Source: Ichthyenterobacterium magnum
GTDB taxonomy: Bacteria > Bacteroidota > Bacteroidia > Flavobacteriales > Flavobacteriaceae
Assembly: GCF_003610635.1 (NCBI RefSeq)
Contig: NZ_RAQJ01000002.1
Coordinates: forward strand, 1 to 64,000
DNA: 64,000 nt
Direction: 5' to 3'
Shown here piece after piece: positions 47,878 through 57,755 of the stretch (its first letter is position 1; each line of letters starts with the position of its first letter). A program made the translations under genes and the position numbers. The notes under the pieces were generated by a model. The model did no database searches. It saw only the letters and a program-made list of their open reading frames with translations, and was not told where the DNA came from.

Positions 47878-48693
47878 ATGTCATACAACTTACTAAAAGG
47901 AAAACGAGGAATTATATTCGGAGCATTAGATGCTAATTCAATTGCATGGAAAACAGCCGAACGCGTTCATGAAGAAGGCGGAACATTTGTATTAACTAAT
48001 GCACCAGTTGCTATGCGAATGGGACAAATTAATAAACTTGCAGAACAAACAGGTTCGCAAATTATTCCTGCCGATGCAACATCAGAAGAAGACCTTAAAA
48101 ACCTTGTAGAGCAATCTATGGAAATACTTGGTGGTAAAATAGACTTTGTATTACATTCTATAGGCATGTCAATAAATGTTAGAAAAGGAAAGCATTATAC
48201 AGACCAAAATTATGCTTGGACTCAAAAAGGAACAGATGTATCTGCAATGTCGTTTCATAAAGTAATGCAAACACTTTATAAAGCAGATGCTATGAACGAA
48301 TGGGGAAGCATAGTTGCTTTAACTTACATGGCAGCACAACGTGTATTTCCAGATTATAATGATATGGCAGATAATAAAGCGTATTTAGAAAGTATTGCGC
48401 GTAGCTTTGGCTATTTCTTTGGTAGAGATAAAAAAGTGAGAGTAAATACCATTTCACAATCACCAACGCCAACAACAGCTGGTAGCGGCGTAAAAGGGTT
48501 TGATGGGTTTATAGCTTATGCCGAAAAAATGTCGCCATTAGGTAACGCAACAGCTTTAGACTGTGCTAATTATACAGTATCCTTGTTTAGTGACCTTACC
48601 AAACGTGTAACATTACAAAATTTATTTCATGATGGAGGTTTTAGTAATATGGGCGTTAGTGATGCAGTTATGGACACCTTTATAGAAGAGTAA
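47878..48693 (+). CDS. fabI: Enoyl-[acyl-carrier-protein] reductase FabI
   Basis: FabI makes the last reduction in each round of fatty acid elongation. The 271-residue short-chain dehydrogenase fold has RGIIFGALDANSIAWKTAER (in part) at the NAD site, VLHSIGMS, and the Tyr160-x6-Lys167 pair (DYNDMADNK) that distinguishes FabI. The C-terminal LFSDLTKRVTLQNLFHDGG is typical. The length is normal. It has its own promoter and terminator. Confidence 0.97.
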   Translation: MSYNLLKGKRGIIFGALDANSIAWKTAERVHEEGGTFVLTNAPVAMRMGQINKLAEQTGSQIIPADATSEEDLKNLVEQSMEILGGKIDFVLHSIGMSINVRKGKHYTDQNYAWTQKGTDVSAMSFHKVMQTLYKADAMNEWGSIVALTYMAAQRVFPDYNDMADNKAYLESIARSFGYFFGRDKKVRVNTISQSPTPTTAGSGVKGFDGFIAYAEKMSPLGNATALDCANYTVSLFSDLTKRVTLQNLFHDGGFSNMGVSDAVMDTFIEE

Positions 48694-48721
48694 ATACTCC
48701 TTAATCTGTAAGATAAATAAG

Positions 48722-48752
48722 AACTCGTTAAGTAATTTAGCGAGTTTTTTTT
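48722..48752 (+). terminator. Intrinsic terminator of fabI
   Basis: AACTCGTTAA pairs with TTAGCGAGTT (one G-T pair), and an eight-T run follows. The FG-GAP pseudogene fragment begins directly after the T-run. A decayed copy of this sequence occurs at about 49901-49952. Confidence 0.85.
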
Positions 48753-49856
48753 GATTATAATAATGATGGTTTTCAGGACATTTACCTTACAAACGATATA
48801 GCAAATGCAAATATTCTGTACCATAATAATGGAGATGGTACTTTTTCTAATACAGCACAACAAGCTAATGCAGATAGTATTATTGATGCCATGTCGACCA
48901 CTATTGGCGATTTTAATAATGACGGTTGGTTTGATATTTATGTAACAAATACACCTAGCGGAAATGTACTTTTAAAGAATACACAAAACGGAACATTTAC
49001 AGATATAGCAGATGGTTCTGGTACAGCTTTTACCAGTGTTGGTTGGGGCGCTGCATTTTTAGATGCCGAAAATGATATGAACTTAGATTTATATGTAAGT
49101 GGAGAATTAAATATCCAAGGTCTTAGTCAGTTACTAGCAGCATTTTATGAGCAAGTATCTAATGAAACCTTTTTAATGTCTAGTGATAATGGGTTTTTAA
49201 ATGATGCCTATAAAAGTTATTCAAACGCAATTGGAGATACAGATAATGATGGCTATCCAGAAATTGTTGTAAATAATTCTAATAATGAGTCCCTTTCTCT
49301 TTGGAAAAATAATTCTAATACTACCAATAATTGACTTAAGATAAGATTAGAAGGTACGGTGAGTAATAAAGATTGTATAGGTTCACTAATAGAAGTTTCT
49401 GTTAATAACAGCAGTCAGCATAGATACACACTTTGTGGAGAAGGATATATAGCGCAAAATTCCTTAACAGAGTTTTTTGGATTGGCACAAAACACAGAAG
49501 TCGATTATGTTAAAGTTACTTGGTTAAGTGGGATTGAAGATTATTTTTATAATATACAAGCTAATCAAGTATTTAATATAATAGAGGGTAATGGTACATT
49601 ATCAATAAATAGTTTAAATAAGCAGTCAACTTCAGTTTTTCCAAATCCAGTGAAAGATAAACTGATTTTAAAGTCAAAAAAACAAATTACAAAAGTTCAA
49701 ATAATTAGCCAGTTAGGTGAGATAGTTTTCTCAATGTCTAGTATTAATGATGAAACTGTAGAAATTTATGATTTAAATAAACATGAATCAGGAATAAACT
49801 TCTTAAAAGTTTTTTTTGATACAGACACTTATATACATAAGTTTATTAAGGATTAA
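48753..49856 (+). pseudogene. Truncated and interrupted FG-GAP / ASPIC-UnbV T9SS protein gene
   Basis: The fragment opens at DYNNDGFQDIYLTND and runs in one frame to a T9SS domain (FPNPVKDKLIL, VQIISQLGEI), aligning with the intact neighbour (50001-51731) from its residue 206 on. So about 205 N-terminal residues, including the signal peptide, are missing. A TGA at 49332-49334 interrupts NNSNTTNN / LKIRLEGTVSNKD. The neighbour has NNYLAIKLEG there, and the family commonly has Trp at that place, so TGG to TGA is likely. Without a start, a signal or an open frame, no exported product is expected. It retains FG-GAP calcium loops (DFNNDGWFDIY) and an ASPIC/UnbV domain (VKVTWLSG). Confidence 0.88.
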
Positions 49857-49900
49857 ATAATAATTTAATAATATACTTTAATTTCAGAAATGAACCTCTT

Positions 49901-49952
49901 ATAAGATAGATGCGAAATAATTAAGTAATTTACTCAGTTTTTTTCTATAATA
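49901..49952 (+). repeat. Decayed duplicate of the fabI terminator region
   Basis: TTAAGTAATTTA, the following AGTTTTTTT and then TATAATAA match the fabI terminator region (48711-48763) with the same order and spacing, and TAAGATA(G/A)AT precedes both. The hairpin arms have decayed in this copy. The pair suggests that a unit of terminator plus FG-GAP gene was duplicated in tandem. Confidence 0.55.
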
Positions 49953-49960
49953 ACATTTCT

Positions 49961-49968
49961 TAACTTTG
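49961..49968 (+). promoter_or_regulatory. Promoter -7 box of the intact FG-GAP gene
   Basis: TAACTTTG fits TAnnTTTG and lies 32 bases before the ATG at 50001. Confidence 0.5.
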
Positions 49969-50000
49969 ATTATATTTAATTTTAATAATTATATTTTTAA

Positions 50001-51731
50001 ATGAAACGCGTCTTATTTATTATTTTATTTTTTGTTGCATTATTTGCTAATTCACAAATATTTTTCGAAGATAAGTCTTCAAATTTAGGTTTAATTGATG
50101 GTGGAGGAATTACAGATTTAGGAAATGGAATAAGCTTTGTTGATTTTGATAATGACGGATGGGATGATATAACAATAGCATCTGGGAATAATGAGCCGCT
50201 TAGGTTCTATAAAAATAATCAAGGAACTTTTGTTGAAGTAAATTTACTTGTGCCATCAATCAACTACCAAACTAGAGCAACTAATTGGGTAGATATTGAT
50301 AATGATGGAGATAAAGATTTATACGTTACTAGTGATACAAATGGGAACAGGTTATATGAAAATACTGGAAATTTAACGTTTATTGATATTACACAAAACT
50401 CTGGTTTGCCTCAAAGCAATATACTTACATATGGAACTTCTTGGGGAGATATCAATAATGATGGCTATTTAGATATATATATATCTAATAGAACATTTAA
50501 TACAGATATAATTAATCATTTATTTAAAAACGATGGGGATGGAACATTTACAGATGTAACCATATCTTCAGGGTTAAATACGGATCACGAGTTAACTTTC
50601 TGTTCTGGTTTTTTTGATTTTAATAATGATGGTTGGCAAGATTTATACATAGCTAATGATAAAACCGATTCTAATTTACTCTATAAGAATAATGGTGATG
50701 GAACTTTTTCAGATGTAAGTCTATCATCTGGAACTGATATTGTAATTGACGCTATGTCTGTTACTGTTGATGATTTTAATAATGACGGTTTCTTTGATAT
50801 TTATATCACTAATACACCACATAGCGAAACTGCACCAAATGGGGGAAATGTTTTTTTGAGAAATAACGGAGATGAAACCTTTACAAATATTGCAATAGCA
50901 TCAGGAACTTTTTTTGATAGCTTTGCTTGGGGAGCAGTTTTTTTTGATGCCGACAATGATATGGATTTAGATTTATATGTTAGTGGGATGCTAGATGGGT
51001 CGGTTGCTGGATTCTTGCCAGCTGCATTTTATCAAAATGAAGGAAATGAGACTTTTATTCAACCCACAAATATTGGATTTGTAGGCGATACAAAAAGTAG
51101 TTTTTCAAATGCAATTGGAGACGTCAATAATGACGGCAAAACAGATGTCGTTGTTTTCAATAATAATGATACACCATTTGTTTGGATGAATCAAACCACA
51201 ACATCAAATAATTATTTGGCAATTAAACTTGAAGGCGTTAGTAGTAATGAAGATGGTATTGGTTCTGTTATTGAAGTTGGTGTTAATGGAGGGAAGCAGT
51301 ATAGATATACAATGTGTGGAGAAGGTTATTTGTCCCAAAATTCTTCAAAAGAAATATTTGGGCTAGGTAATAATACAATAGTAGACTATGTTAAGGTAAC
51401 ATGGTTAAGTGGTACTGTAGATGTGTTATATAATATATCTGCAAATCAAGTATTAAATATTGTAGAAGGATCACATTTACTTTCTAACTCAGAAGATGAT
51501 TTATCTATTGTAACAATTTTTCCAAACCCAGTTAAAGAATCTTTATTATTTAAATCTCTTAATTTAATTGATAGGATTTATATTTATAATATGTTAGGCC
51601 AAGAGTTAATAAGAGTAAATAATGATAAAAATAATTACCTTCTTAGTTTATTAGATTTACAAACCGGAACTTATATAGCAAAAGTTATTGTTAATAATAA
51701 AACTAAAATAATTAGATTTATTAAAGAGTAA
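50001..51731 (+). CDS. FG-GAP / VCBS repeat protein with ASPIC/UnbV and T9SS domains
   Basis: The 576-residue protein has a signal peptide (1-18, FANSQ), about seven FG-GAP/VCBS blades with calcium loops of the type DFDNDGWDD, DIDNDGDKD, DINNDGYLD, DFNNDGWQD, DFNNDGFFD, DADNDMDLD and DVNNDGKTD, then an ASPIC/UnbV domain (GSVIEVGVNGGKQYRYTMCG, VDYVKVTWLSG; in part) and a T9SS sorting domain (FPNPVKESLLF, IYIYNMLGQEL). This architecture resembles CRTAC1-like secreted proteins. FG-GAP blades form a beta-propeller that binds ligands or surfaces. It is the intact paralogue of the fragment just upstream. Confidence 0.92.
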   Translation: MKRVLFIILFFVALFANSQIFFEDKSSNLGLIDGGGITDLGNGISFVDFDNDGWDDITIASGNNEPLRFYKNNQGTFVEVNLLVPSINYQTRATNWVDIDNDGDKDLYVTSDTNGNRLYENTGNLTFIDITQNSGLPQSNILTYGTSWGDINNDGYLDIYISNRTFNTDIINHLFKNDGDGTFTDVTISSGLNTDHELTFCSGFFDFNNDGWQDLYIANDKTDSNLLYKNNGDGTFSDVSLSSGTDIVIDAMSVTVDDFNNDGFFDIYITNTPHSETAPNGGNVFLRNNGDETFTNIAIASGTFFDSFAWGAVFFDADNDMDLDLYVSGMLDGSVAGFLPAAFYQNEGNETFIQPTNIGFVGDTKSSFSNAIGDVNNDGKTDVVVFNNNDTPFVWMNQTTTSNNYLAIKLEGVSSNEDGIGSVIEVGVNGGKQYRYTMCGEGYLSQNSSKEIFGLGNNTIVDYVKVTWLSGTVDVLYNISANQVLNIVEGSHLLSNSEDDLSIVTIFPNPVKESLLFKSLNLIDRIYIYNMLGQELIRVNNDKNNYLLSLLDLQTGTYIAKVIVNNKTKIIRFIKE

Positions 51732-51991
51732 GTTTAGCCAACATAATATGATTATTCATAATAAAAGGTCAGTTTTGTTTAGGATGACTTAGTAACTAAT
51801 TTGTTTTGAGTAACTTAATTGATCTTTTAGTTTGCCTAATAATAAAAATGTTAGTTTAACTTAATATCTTTTGTTCTTACCGTGTATTTCATCCTTATTA
51901 ATTGCATTTAAGCGATTAGATGAAAATCATAACTTTTTCTTAAATAAATATTAATATTTTTATACGATAACTAATTAAATACCATTTTAAT

Positions 51992-54835
51992 ATGAAAAAA
52001 ATTACATTGTTACTTTTTTTAACGTTTTGTTTTACCTTAAATGCTCAGGTATTAACAGAAGATTTTGAAGCGGCAGGAGTTCCTGCTGGTTGGACATCAA
52101 CACCAACTTCAGGAGCAACAAATTGGACTTCTGCAGCAGCTAATAATAGTGGAAATGTTACACCAAGAACTGGTACTGGTATGGGATTTTACTATTCTGG
52201 TAACTATAATGGAGATATGGCAACATTAGAATCTCCAGCAATGGATTTATCTGCGGTTGCTTCTCAACAACTAACATTTTACTACACTCAAGAAGATTGG
52301 GGTGGTGATCAAGATGAATTAAGAGTATACTATAAAACTTCTGCAGCTGGAGCACTTGTAGAGTTGGCAGCTTATACAACTAGTGTTAGTACATGGACTG
52401 AGGTGAATTTGGTTTTACCAAATCCAAGTGCAGATTATTATGTGGTTTTTGAGGCAACTTCTGGCTACGGCTATGGAGTAGGTATTGATGATCTTGTTAT
52501 TGATGATGCACCTTCTTGTTTAACTCCAGGAAGTTTAAGTGTATTTGCAACATCAACAACAACAGCTGATTTAAGCTGGATTCCAGGTGGTACAGAAACA
52601 GACTTTACTTTTGAGTTTGGAGCTCCTGGTTTTACACAAGGAACCGGAACAATAGATACGGTTACAGGAACTACAGGTTCAATTTCGGGATTAACAGCTG
52701 GAAATTCATATGATTTTTATGTTACAGCAAATTGTGCTGGTGGAGATAGTTCTCCTGCTGGGCCTTTTAATTGGCTTCAACCTGACTCGGGAGATTCTTG
52801 TGGTACAGCATATGTAGCTGCTTTAGAAGCAGATTGTGGCACAGCAACACCTACTACTTTAGATTTTACAGGAGCACCAAGTAATGTTTCAACTTCTTGT
52901 GATACATTTAATAATTATGGACTGTGGATTACAACAACAACTGATGCTGCTGGTGGTTTAACTGTTAATGCTTCTGGAACATTAGGAGGTATGGCTATTT
53001 ATGATGCTTGTGGAGGAACTGAAGTTTTTTGTGATGGAGGTGATATAAGTCCTTCAACAGACGTTGTTTTATCGCCAAGCACACAATATTATTTATTTTT
53101 CTGGCAAGAAGGAACTGCTTCTACAGCAATGGTAGATATTTGTTTGTCTTCTTATACTCCAGCTCCAGCACCTGACTGTGCTGATGGAGTAAACTTCCCT
53201 GCAGATGATGCTACAGATATTGATGCTTTTGGAACAATTACATTAGATTGGGATGCACCTTCTGGAGGAGAAACGCCAACAGCATATAACATTTATAGCG
53301 GTACAACTTCAGGAGCTTTAACTTTATTGGCAACTGTAGATGCACCAGCAACAACGTATGATACAACCGTAGGAGCTTATAGTACTGAGATATTTTGGTC
53401 TGTAGTTCCTGTCAATGGAGCTACTGAAGCTGTTGGACCATGTGCGGAGTGGAGTTTTACATCTGCAGATGCACCACCACCACCAGGTAACGATTTATGT
53501 GATAACGCAACACCTATTACTTGTGGAGCTACATTAACGGCACAATCAACTGTTAATGCAACAGGCGGTAGTGCTACGTCTTGTGACGGTACTATAGGTG
53601 ATGATGTTTGGTATCAATTTACTGGTAATGATATGGATGTAACAATTACGGTTAATGCATCAGTTGAAGAAGCACAAATCGGAGTTTTTGAAAGCGCAGA
53701 TTGTGCAGGTATAACTGATTTAGCGGCATGTTTTGCTTCTGCTGCTGGAAGTGGAAGTAACCCTGTAGAAGTTACTTTTGCTGCTGCTGCAGGTAATGAA
53801 TACTTTATTCAAGTTGGTAATTGGATTAATGGAGATCCTGGGCTTACATTTGAAATTAGTGCAACGTGTACACCATTCCCTACGTGTGGAGAACCAAGTA
53901 ATTTAGATGCATCACCAACAGATGTTACAGCCGATTTATCTTGGGATGCTGCTGTTATAGGTACACCTATTGGTTACAATTGGGAGATTCAACCAGATGG
54001 CGTAGCACAAGGTACAGCAACACCTTTTACAGGCAATACTGTTGGTTTAACCGATACAGCTACTGGATTAACAGCTGAAACAGCCTATGACTTATATGTG
54101 CAAACAGATTGTGATGCTGACGGAACTTCTCTGTGGACTGGACCTTTTTCTTTCACTACAACTATTGCTCCACCAGCATGTGGAGGTAATTTCTATGATA
54201 CAGGTGGAAATGCAGGAGTACACAGTGCTAATGAAAATTATACTATAACTATTTGCCCAGATACTCCTGGCGATGCTGTAAGTGTTGCTTTTACTAGCTT
54301 TTTAGTGGAAGGTAACGGTGATGGTGACTGTTGGGATGAATTATTGATATTTGATGGAGCCGATAATACAGGAACACCAATTACACCAGTAAGTTTAGGG
54401 TTAAATCCAGCTGCTGCAACTGATGGATTCTGCTGGCAAGCTGCTGGTGATGGTACTGCTGATTTAACAGGTCAAACAATAGTATCTTCTGATGCATCTG
54501 GTTGTTTAACGTTCACGTTTACTTCTGATGGTTCTGGACAGTTTGATGGTTGGGAAGCAACTGTAGGTTGCGCACCATTATCTTCTGCAGATATTGATAG
54601 AGCTAATGCATTTACGTATTACCCTAATCCAGTTAAGAGTACATTATCTTTAACTGCTAGAAATAATGATATACAAAATGTAGCTGTGTATAATATGCTA
54701 GGTCAAGAAGTATTACGTACTTCTCCTAATTCATTGCATACTAATGTAGATACATCTGCATTACAAACAGGAGCATATTTTGTAAAAGTTACAATTAATA
54801 ATGTAACAGAAACAATACGAGTTATTAAGCAATAA
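51992..54835 (+). CDS. Large multidomain T9SS cargo (anchor-J/MAM-like, FN3, CUB-like)
   Basis: The 947-residue protein has a signal peptide (1-18, TLNAQ), a MAM-like 'choice-of-anchor J' domain (TEDFEAAGVPAGW to GIDDLVIDD, about 21-177), fibronectin-III domains (ADLSWIPGG near 193; ADLSWDAAV near 650), two pre-peptidase-like domains (CGTAYVAALEADCG, NDLCDNATPITCG), a CUB-like domain (NFYDTGGNAGVHSANENYTI, in part) and a T9SS sorting domain (YYPNPVKSTLSL, AVYNMLGQEVL). No catalytic motif is visible, so it is probably an adhesive or carbohydrate-binding surface protein. It is strongly acidic with few lysines, typical of secreted proteins. It is followed by a strong terminator. Confidence 0.9.
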   Translation: MKKITLLLFLTFCFTLNAQVLTEDFEAAGVPAGWTSTPTSGATNWTSAAANNSGNVTPRTGTGMGFYYSGNYNGDMATLESPAMDLSAVASQQLTFYYTQEDWGGDQDELRVYYKTSAAGALVELAAYTTSVSTWTEVNLVLPNPSADYYVVFEATSGYGYGVGIDDLVIDDAPSCLTPGSLSVFATSTTTADLSWIPGGTETDFTFEFGAPGFTQGTGTIDTVTGTTGSISGLTAGNSYDFYVTANCAGGDSSPAGPFNWLQPDSGDSCGTAYVAALEADCGTATPTTLDFTGAPSNVSTSCDTFNNYGLWITTTTDAAGGLTVNASGTLGGMAIYDACGGTEVFCDGGDISPSTDVVLSPSTQYYLFFWQEGTASTAMVDICLSSYTPAPAPDCADGVNFPADDATDIDAFGTITLDWDAPSGGETPTAYNIYSGTTSGALTLLATVDAPATTYDTTVGAYSTEIFWSVVPVNGATEAVGPCAEWSFTSADAPPPPGNDLCDNATPITCGATLTAQSTVNATGGSATSCDGTIGDDVWYQFTGNDMDVTITVNASVEEAQIGVFESADCAGITDLAACFASAAGSGSNPVEVTFAAAAGNEYFIQVGNWINGDPGLTFEISATCTPFPTCGEPSNLDASPTDVTADLSWDAAVIGTPIGYNWEIQPDGVAQGTATPFTGNTVGLTDTATGLTAETAYDLYVQTDCDADGTSLWTGPFSFTTTIAPPACGGNFYDTGGNAGVHSANENYTITICPDTPGDAVSVAFTSFLVEGNGDGDCWDELLIFDGADNTGTPITPVSLGLNPAAATDGFCWQAAGDGTADLTGQTIVSSDASGCLTFTFTSDGSGQFDGWEATVGCAPLSSADIDRANAFTYYPNPVKSTLSLTARNNDIQNVAVYNMLGQEVLRTSPNSLHTNVDTSALQTGAYFVKVTINNVTETIRVIKQ

Positions 54836-54860
54836 GCTAATAGATAACCATAAAATATTA

Positions 54861-54890
54861 AAAGCCTTGCTAGTTTAGCAAGGCTTTTTT
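54861..54890 (+). terminator. Intrinsic terminator of the 947-residue cargo gene
   Basis: AAAGCCTTGCTA pairs with TAGCAAGGCTTT and a T-run follows. It begins 25 bases past the stop codon. Confidence 0.92.
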
Positions 54891-55105
54891 TATGCTAAGT
54901 TTTTTTGTAATTACATGATAATCAGATTGTAATAATATTTTTTTAAGAAAAAAATGAATGATAATTAAAAAATATGTGGTATAATTGTTAATTACTGTTA
55001 AACGATTATAATGGTTTTGTATCGGTTAACTTATATGTAATCATGATATTATATATTATTTTAGTGTTTAATAAATTAAAGAATAACCCAAAAATACCAT
55101 TTACT

Positions 55106-56662
55106 ATGAAGAAAATTACTTATTTATTTATTACATTTTTAATGGTTTCTATGACCTCAAATGCTCAGCTTACTGAGGGTTTTGAGTCTGGAATTCCTGT
55201 AGATTGGGCAACATTTAGAGGAGCCAATAATTTAGGAACAAGTTTTGATTGGACAGCAAGCACAGCAAATCCTTATGCAGGAAGCAATTCCGCTTTTGTT
55301 AGATATGAAAATGTATCTGGTGGATTAGCTGAAGATTGGATGGTTACTAGCCAAGTTGATTTAACATCATTAAATAATGCCCAATTGCGTTTTTTTACTA
55401 GACAAGGAGGTACAACTGATTATGGTTCTACATTTCAGATTATGATTTCTACTGGAACATCTCAAACTACGATGGGAGATTTTGTATCACTTGGAAGCAT
55501 AACTGAAACAGAATTAAATGTAGTTGGTAATGTATACGAAGAAAAAATAATAGATTTAAGTGCGTATGATGGTGATATGATATATATTGCTTTTGTAATG
55601 ACAAATGATAATGGAGATAGTTGGTATATTGATGACGTATCTGTAGATAATGGACCTCAATGTGATGCTGTTACTAATGTATCTATAACAAACCTATTAG
55701 ATACTTCTGTTGATTTTGGATGGGATGCACCTTTAACAGGTATTCCAGCGACTTATGATTGGGAAGTTGTTCCTGATGGAAACGCTCCTGGTGTTGGAAC
55801 TGTAGATTCTGGTGTAGAAAATCATCCAGATACTTCTGCTACAGCAACTGGTTTAACAGCAAATACTGCTTACGATATATATATAAGCTCTAATTGTGGT
55901 GTTAATGGTTTAGAAACTTTTGGTCCACTATCTTTTACAACACTTTTAGGGCCACCGCCAGCAAATGATTTACCAACCGGAGCTTTAACAGCAACTCAAG
56001 AAACAAGCATACCAAATGTAGCAGCAGCAACAGCAGTAGGCTCATCGATTGCTTTTGCTATTCAGTCTGGAGATTTATATGATTGTTTTGTTGGGGGAAT
56101 TGTACCAGAAAATATTACAGCAGATGATGTTTGGTTTAAGTATACAGCACTTACCGCAGATGTAACCTTAACAGTAACATCTCAGTTTGATGCAGCTCTA
56201 TCTTTATATTCTTCACCAGATGATACAGGAAATAGTATAACTAGAACACATTGTGTGGATGCTAATACATTTACACCACAAAATGAGGAGATAATGATAT
56301 TATCTGGGTTAACCATAGGAGAAACATATTTCTTTAGAGTGTATCAGCCTAATGGTAGCATTCCTGCTGATCCAACGTTTACTTATAAATTATGGTCATC
56401 TACTACATTAGGAGTAGAAAATGTTCAAGAAAATGATTTGTTTACATATTACCCTAACCCTGTTAAAGATTATTTAAATGTTAAAGGAGAACATAATATT
56501 TTAAATGTGAGTATTTTTAATATGTTAGGTCAAGAGGTTGCTAGAGTACAACCAAATAAAGTTGAAGACAGAATTAACATGTCTAACTTGCAAGCAGGAA
56601 CTTATATTGTTAAGGTTAGTACTAACAATACAACTAAAACATTACGTATATTGAAGCAATAG
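55106..56662 (+). CDS. Multidomain T9SS cargo (anchor-J/MAM-like and FN3)
   Basis: I start at the ATG at 55106 (MKKITYLFITFLMVSMTSNAQ is the signal peptide, here 21 residues); the frame reaches back to 55043 without family support. The 518-residue protein has a MAM-like 'choice-of-anchor J' domain (TEGFESGIPVDWATFRG to WYIDDVSVDNG), an FN3 domain (VDFGWDAPLTGIPATYDWEV; in part), a pre-peptidase-like domain (ADDVWFKYTALTADVTLTV; in part) and a T9SS sorting domain (YYPNPVKDYLNV, SIFNMLGQEVA). It is a paralogue of the preceding large cargo and shares its sorting domain. Its function is unknown; surface adhesion is plausible. Confidence 0.9.
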   Translation: MKKITYLFITFLMVSMTSNAQLTEGFESGIPVDWATFRGANNLGTSFDWTASTANPYAGSNSAFVRYENVSGGLAEDWMVTSQVDLTSLNNAQLRFFTRQGGTTDYGSTFQIMISTGTSQTTMGDFVSLGSITETELNVVGNVYEEKIIDLSAYDGDMIYIAFVMTNDNGDSWYIDDVSVDNGPQCDAVTNVSITNLLDTSVDFGWDAPLTGIPATYDWEVVPDGNAPGVGTVDSGVENHPDTSATATGLTANTAYDIYISSNCGVNGLETFGPLSFTTLLGPPPANDLPTGALTATQETSIPNVAAATAVGSSIAFAIQSGDLYDCFVGGIVPENITADDVWFKYTALTADVTLTVTSQFDAALSLYSSPDDTGNSITRTHCVDANTFTPQNEEIMILSGLTIGETYFFRVYQPNGSIPADPTFTYKLWSSTTLGVENVQENDLFTYYPNPVKDYLNVKGEHNILNVSIFNMLGQEVARVQPNKVEDRINMSNLQAGTYIVKVSTNNTTKTLRILKQ

Positions 56663-56686
56663 ATTTTAATACTATTATAAATTTTC

Positions 56687-56711
56687 AAAAGCCACCAATT
56701 AGGTGGCTTTT
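56687..56711 (+). terminator. Intrinsic terminator of the 518-residue cargo gene
   Basis: AAAAGCCACC pairs with GGTGGCTTTT across the loop AATTA, 24 bases past the stop. It ends just before the glycosyltransferase promoter. Confidence 0.9.
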
Positions 56712-56725
56712 GTGTTTTCTTTAAT

Positions 56726-56733
56726 TACCTTTG
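56726..56733 (+). promoter_or_regulatory. Promoter -7 box of the glycosyltransferase operon
   Basis: TACCTTTG fits TAnnTTTG and lies 8 bases before the ATG at 56742, which predicts a very short leader. Confidence 0.5.
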
Positions 56734-56741
56734 TATTTAGT

Positions 56742-57755
56742 ATGAATACATTCTATTTTTCATTTATAATCCCTGTTTACAATCGTCCAGATGAGATTGA
56801 AGAGCTTGTAAGAAGTATAACTCAATTAAATGGAGGTTATAAATTTGAAATCGTTATTGTAGAAGATGGATCTACTATTCCTTCAAAATCGATTATTAAA
56901 ACATATCAGACACAGCTAGACATTTCTTATTATTTCAAAAATAATACAGGGCCTGGAGATTCTCGTAATTATGGTATGAAAAAAGCAAAAGGCAATTATT
57001 TTATAATACTAGATAGCGACTGTATTTTACCCAAAGAATACTTAATAGAAGTAAATAAGAGTTTAAATATAAATTATGTAGATTGTTTTGGAGGGCCAGA
57101 TAATGCACATCATACATTTACTAACCTACAAAAGGCAATTAATTTTGCAATGACTTCTTTTATTACTACAGGAGGAATTAGAGGAGGGAAAACAAAAGTG
57201 GATAAGTTTCAGCCAAGAAGTTTTAATATGGGACTTTCTAAAAAAGCATTTGAAGCTTCAGGAGGTTTTGGAAGTATACATCCTGGAGAAGATCCAGACT
57301 TATCTATAAGGCTAAATAAATTAGGTTTTAAAACAAAGCTAATTAGTAATGCTTATGTATATCATAAAAGACGTATCTCATGGTCTAAATTTTATATGCA
57401 GGTCAATAAGTTTGGTATGGTGCGACCAATTTTAAATCAATGGCACCCAGAAACTAAGCGTTTTGTTTATTGGTTACCATCATTATTTAGTATAGGTTTT
57501 ATTTTTGCCGTAATTTCTTTTCTTTTAGGGGTAAAACTTTTTTTGTTAGCTTATGGGTTTTATTTTTTATTGGCTTTTAGCATAGCTTTTTTCTCTACTA
57601 AAAGTTTAATAATAGCTTTGCAGTCAATTATAGCAATAACTATTCAGTTTTTTGGTTACGGTTACGGCTTTTTAAAATCTACAATTGCTTTAACAATTTT
57701 TGGGCAAGAACCAGAACAACAGTTTCCATATTTATTTTTTAAGCATGGCAAATAG
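56742..57755 (+). CDS. Family 2 glycosyltransferase
   Basis: The start is at 56742 (MNTFYFSFIIPVYNRPDE); the longer frame from 56703 begins inside the terminator stem. The 337-residue protein has the GT-A fold: IVIVEDGS, LDSDCIL (metal-binding DxD-type) and GEDPDLSIRL near the C-terminal side of the domain, then two or three membrane helices (about 240-320). It transfers a sugar to an unknown acceptor, likely for surface polysaccharide or lipid. The next gene overlaps its end by 11 bases. Confidence 0.9.
   Translation: MNTFYFSFIIPVYNRPDEIEELVRSITQLNGGYKFEIVIVEDGSTIPSKSIIKTYQTQLDISYYFKNNTGPGDSRNYGMKKAKGNYFIILDSDCILPKEYLIEVNKSLNINYVDCFGGPDNAHHTFTNLQKAINFAMTSFITTGGIRGGKTKVDKFQPRSFNMGLSKKAFEASGGFGSIHPGEDPDLSIRLNKLGFKTKLISNAYVYHKRRISWSKFYMQVNKFGMVRPILNQWHPETKRFVYWLPSLFSIGFIFAVISFLLGVKLFLLAYGFYFLLAFSIAFFSTKSLIIALQSIIAITIQFFGYGYGFLKSTIALTIFGQEPEQQFPYLFFKHGK

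Noticed and set aside
48891-49334. Separate small gene (147 codons) after fabI
   Set aside because: It aligns to the middle of the intact FG-GAP neighbour, lacks a signal peptide, and its ATG is an internal Met. It is part of the pseudogene.
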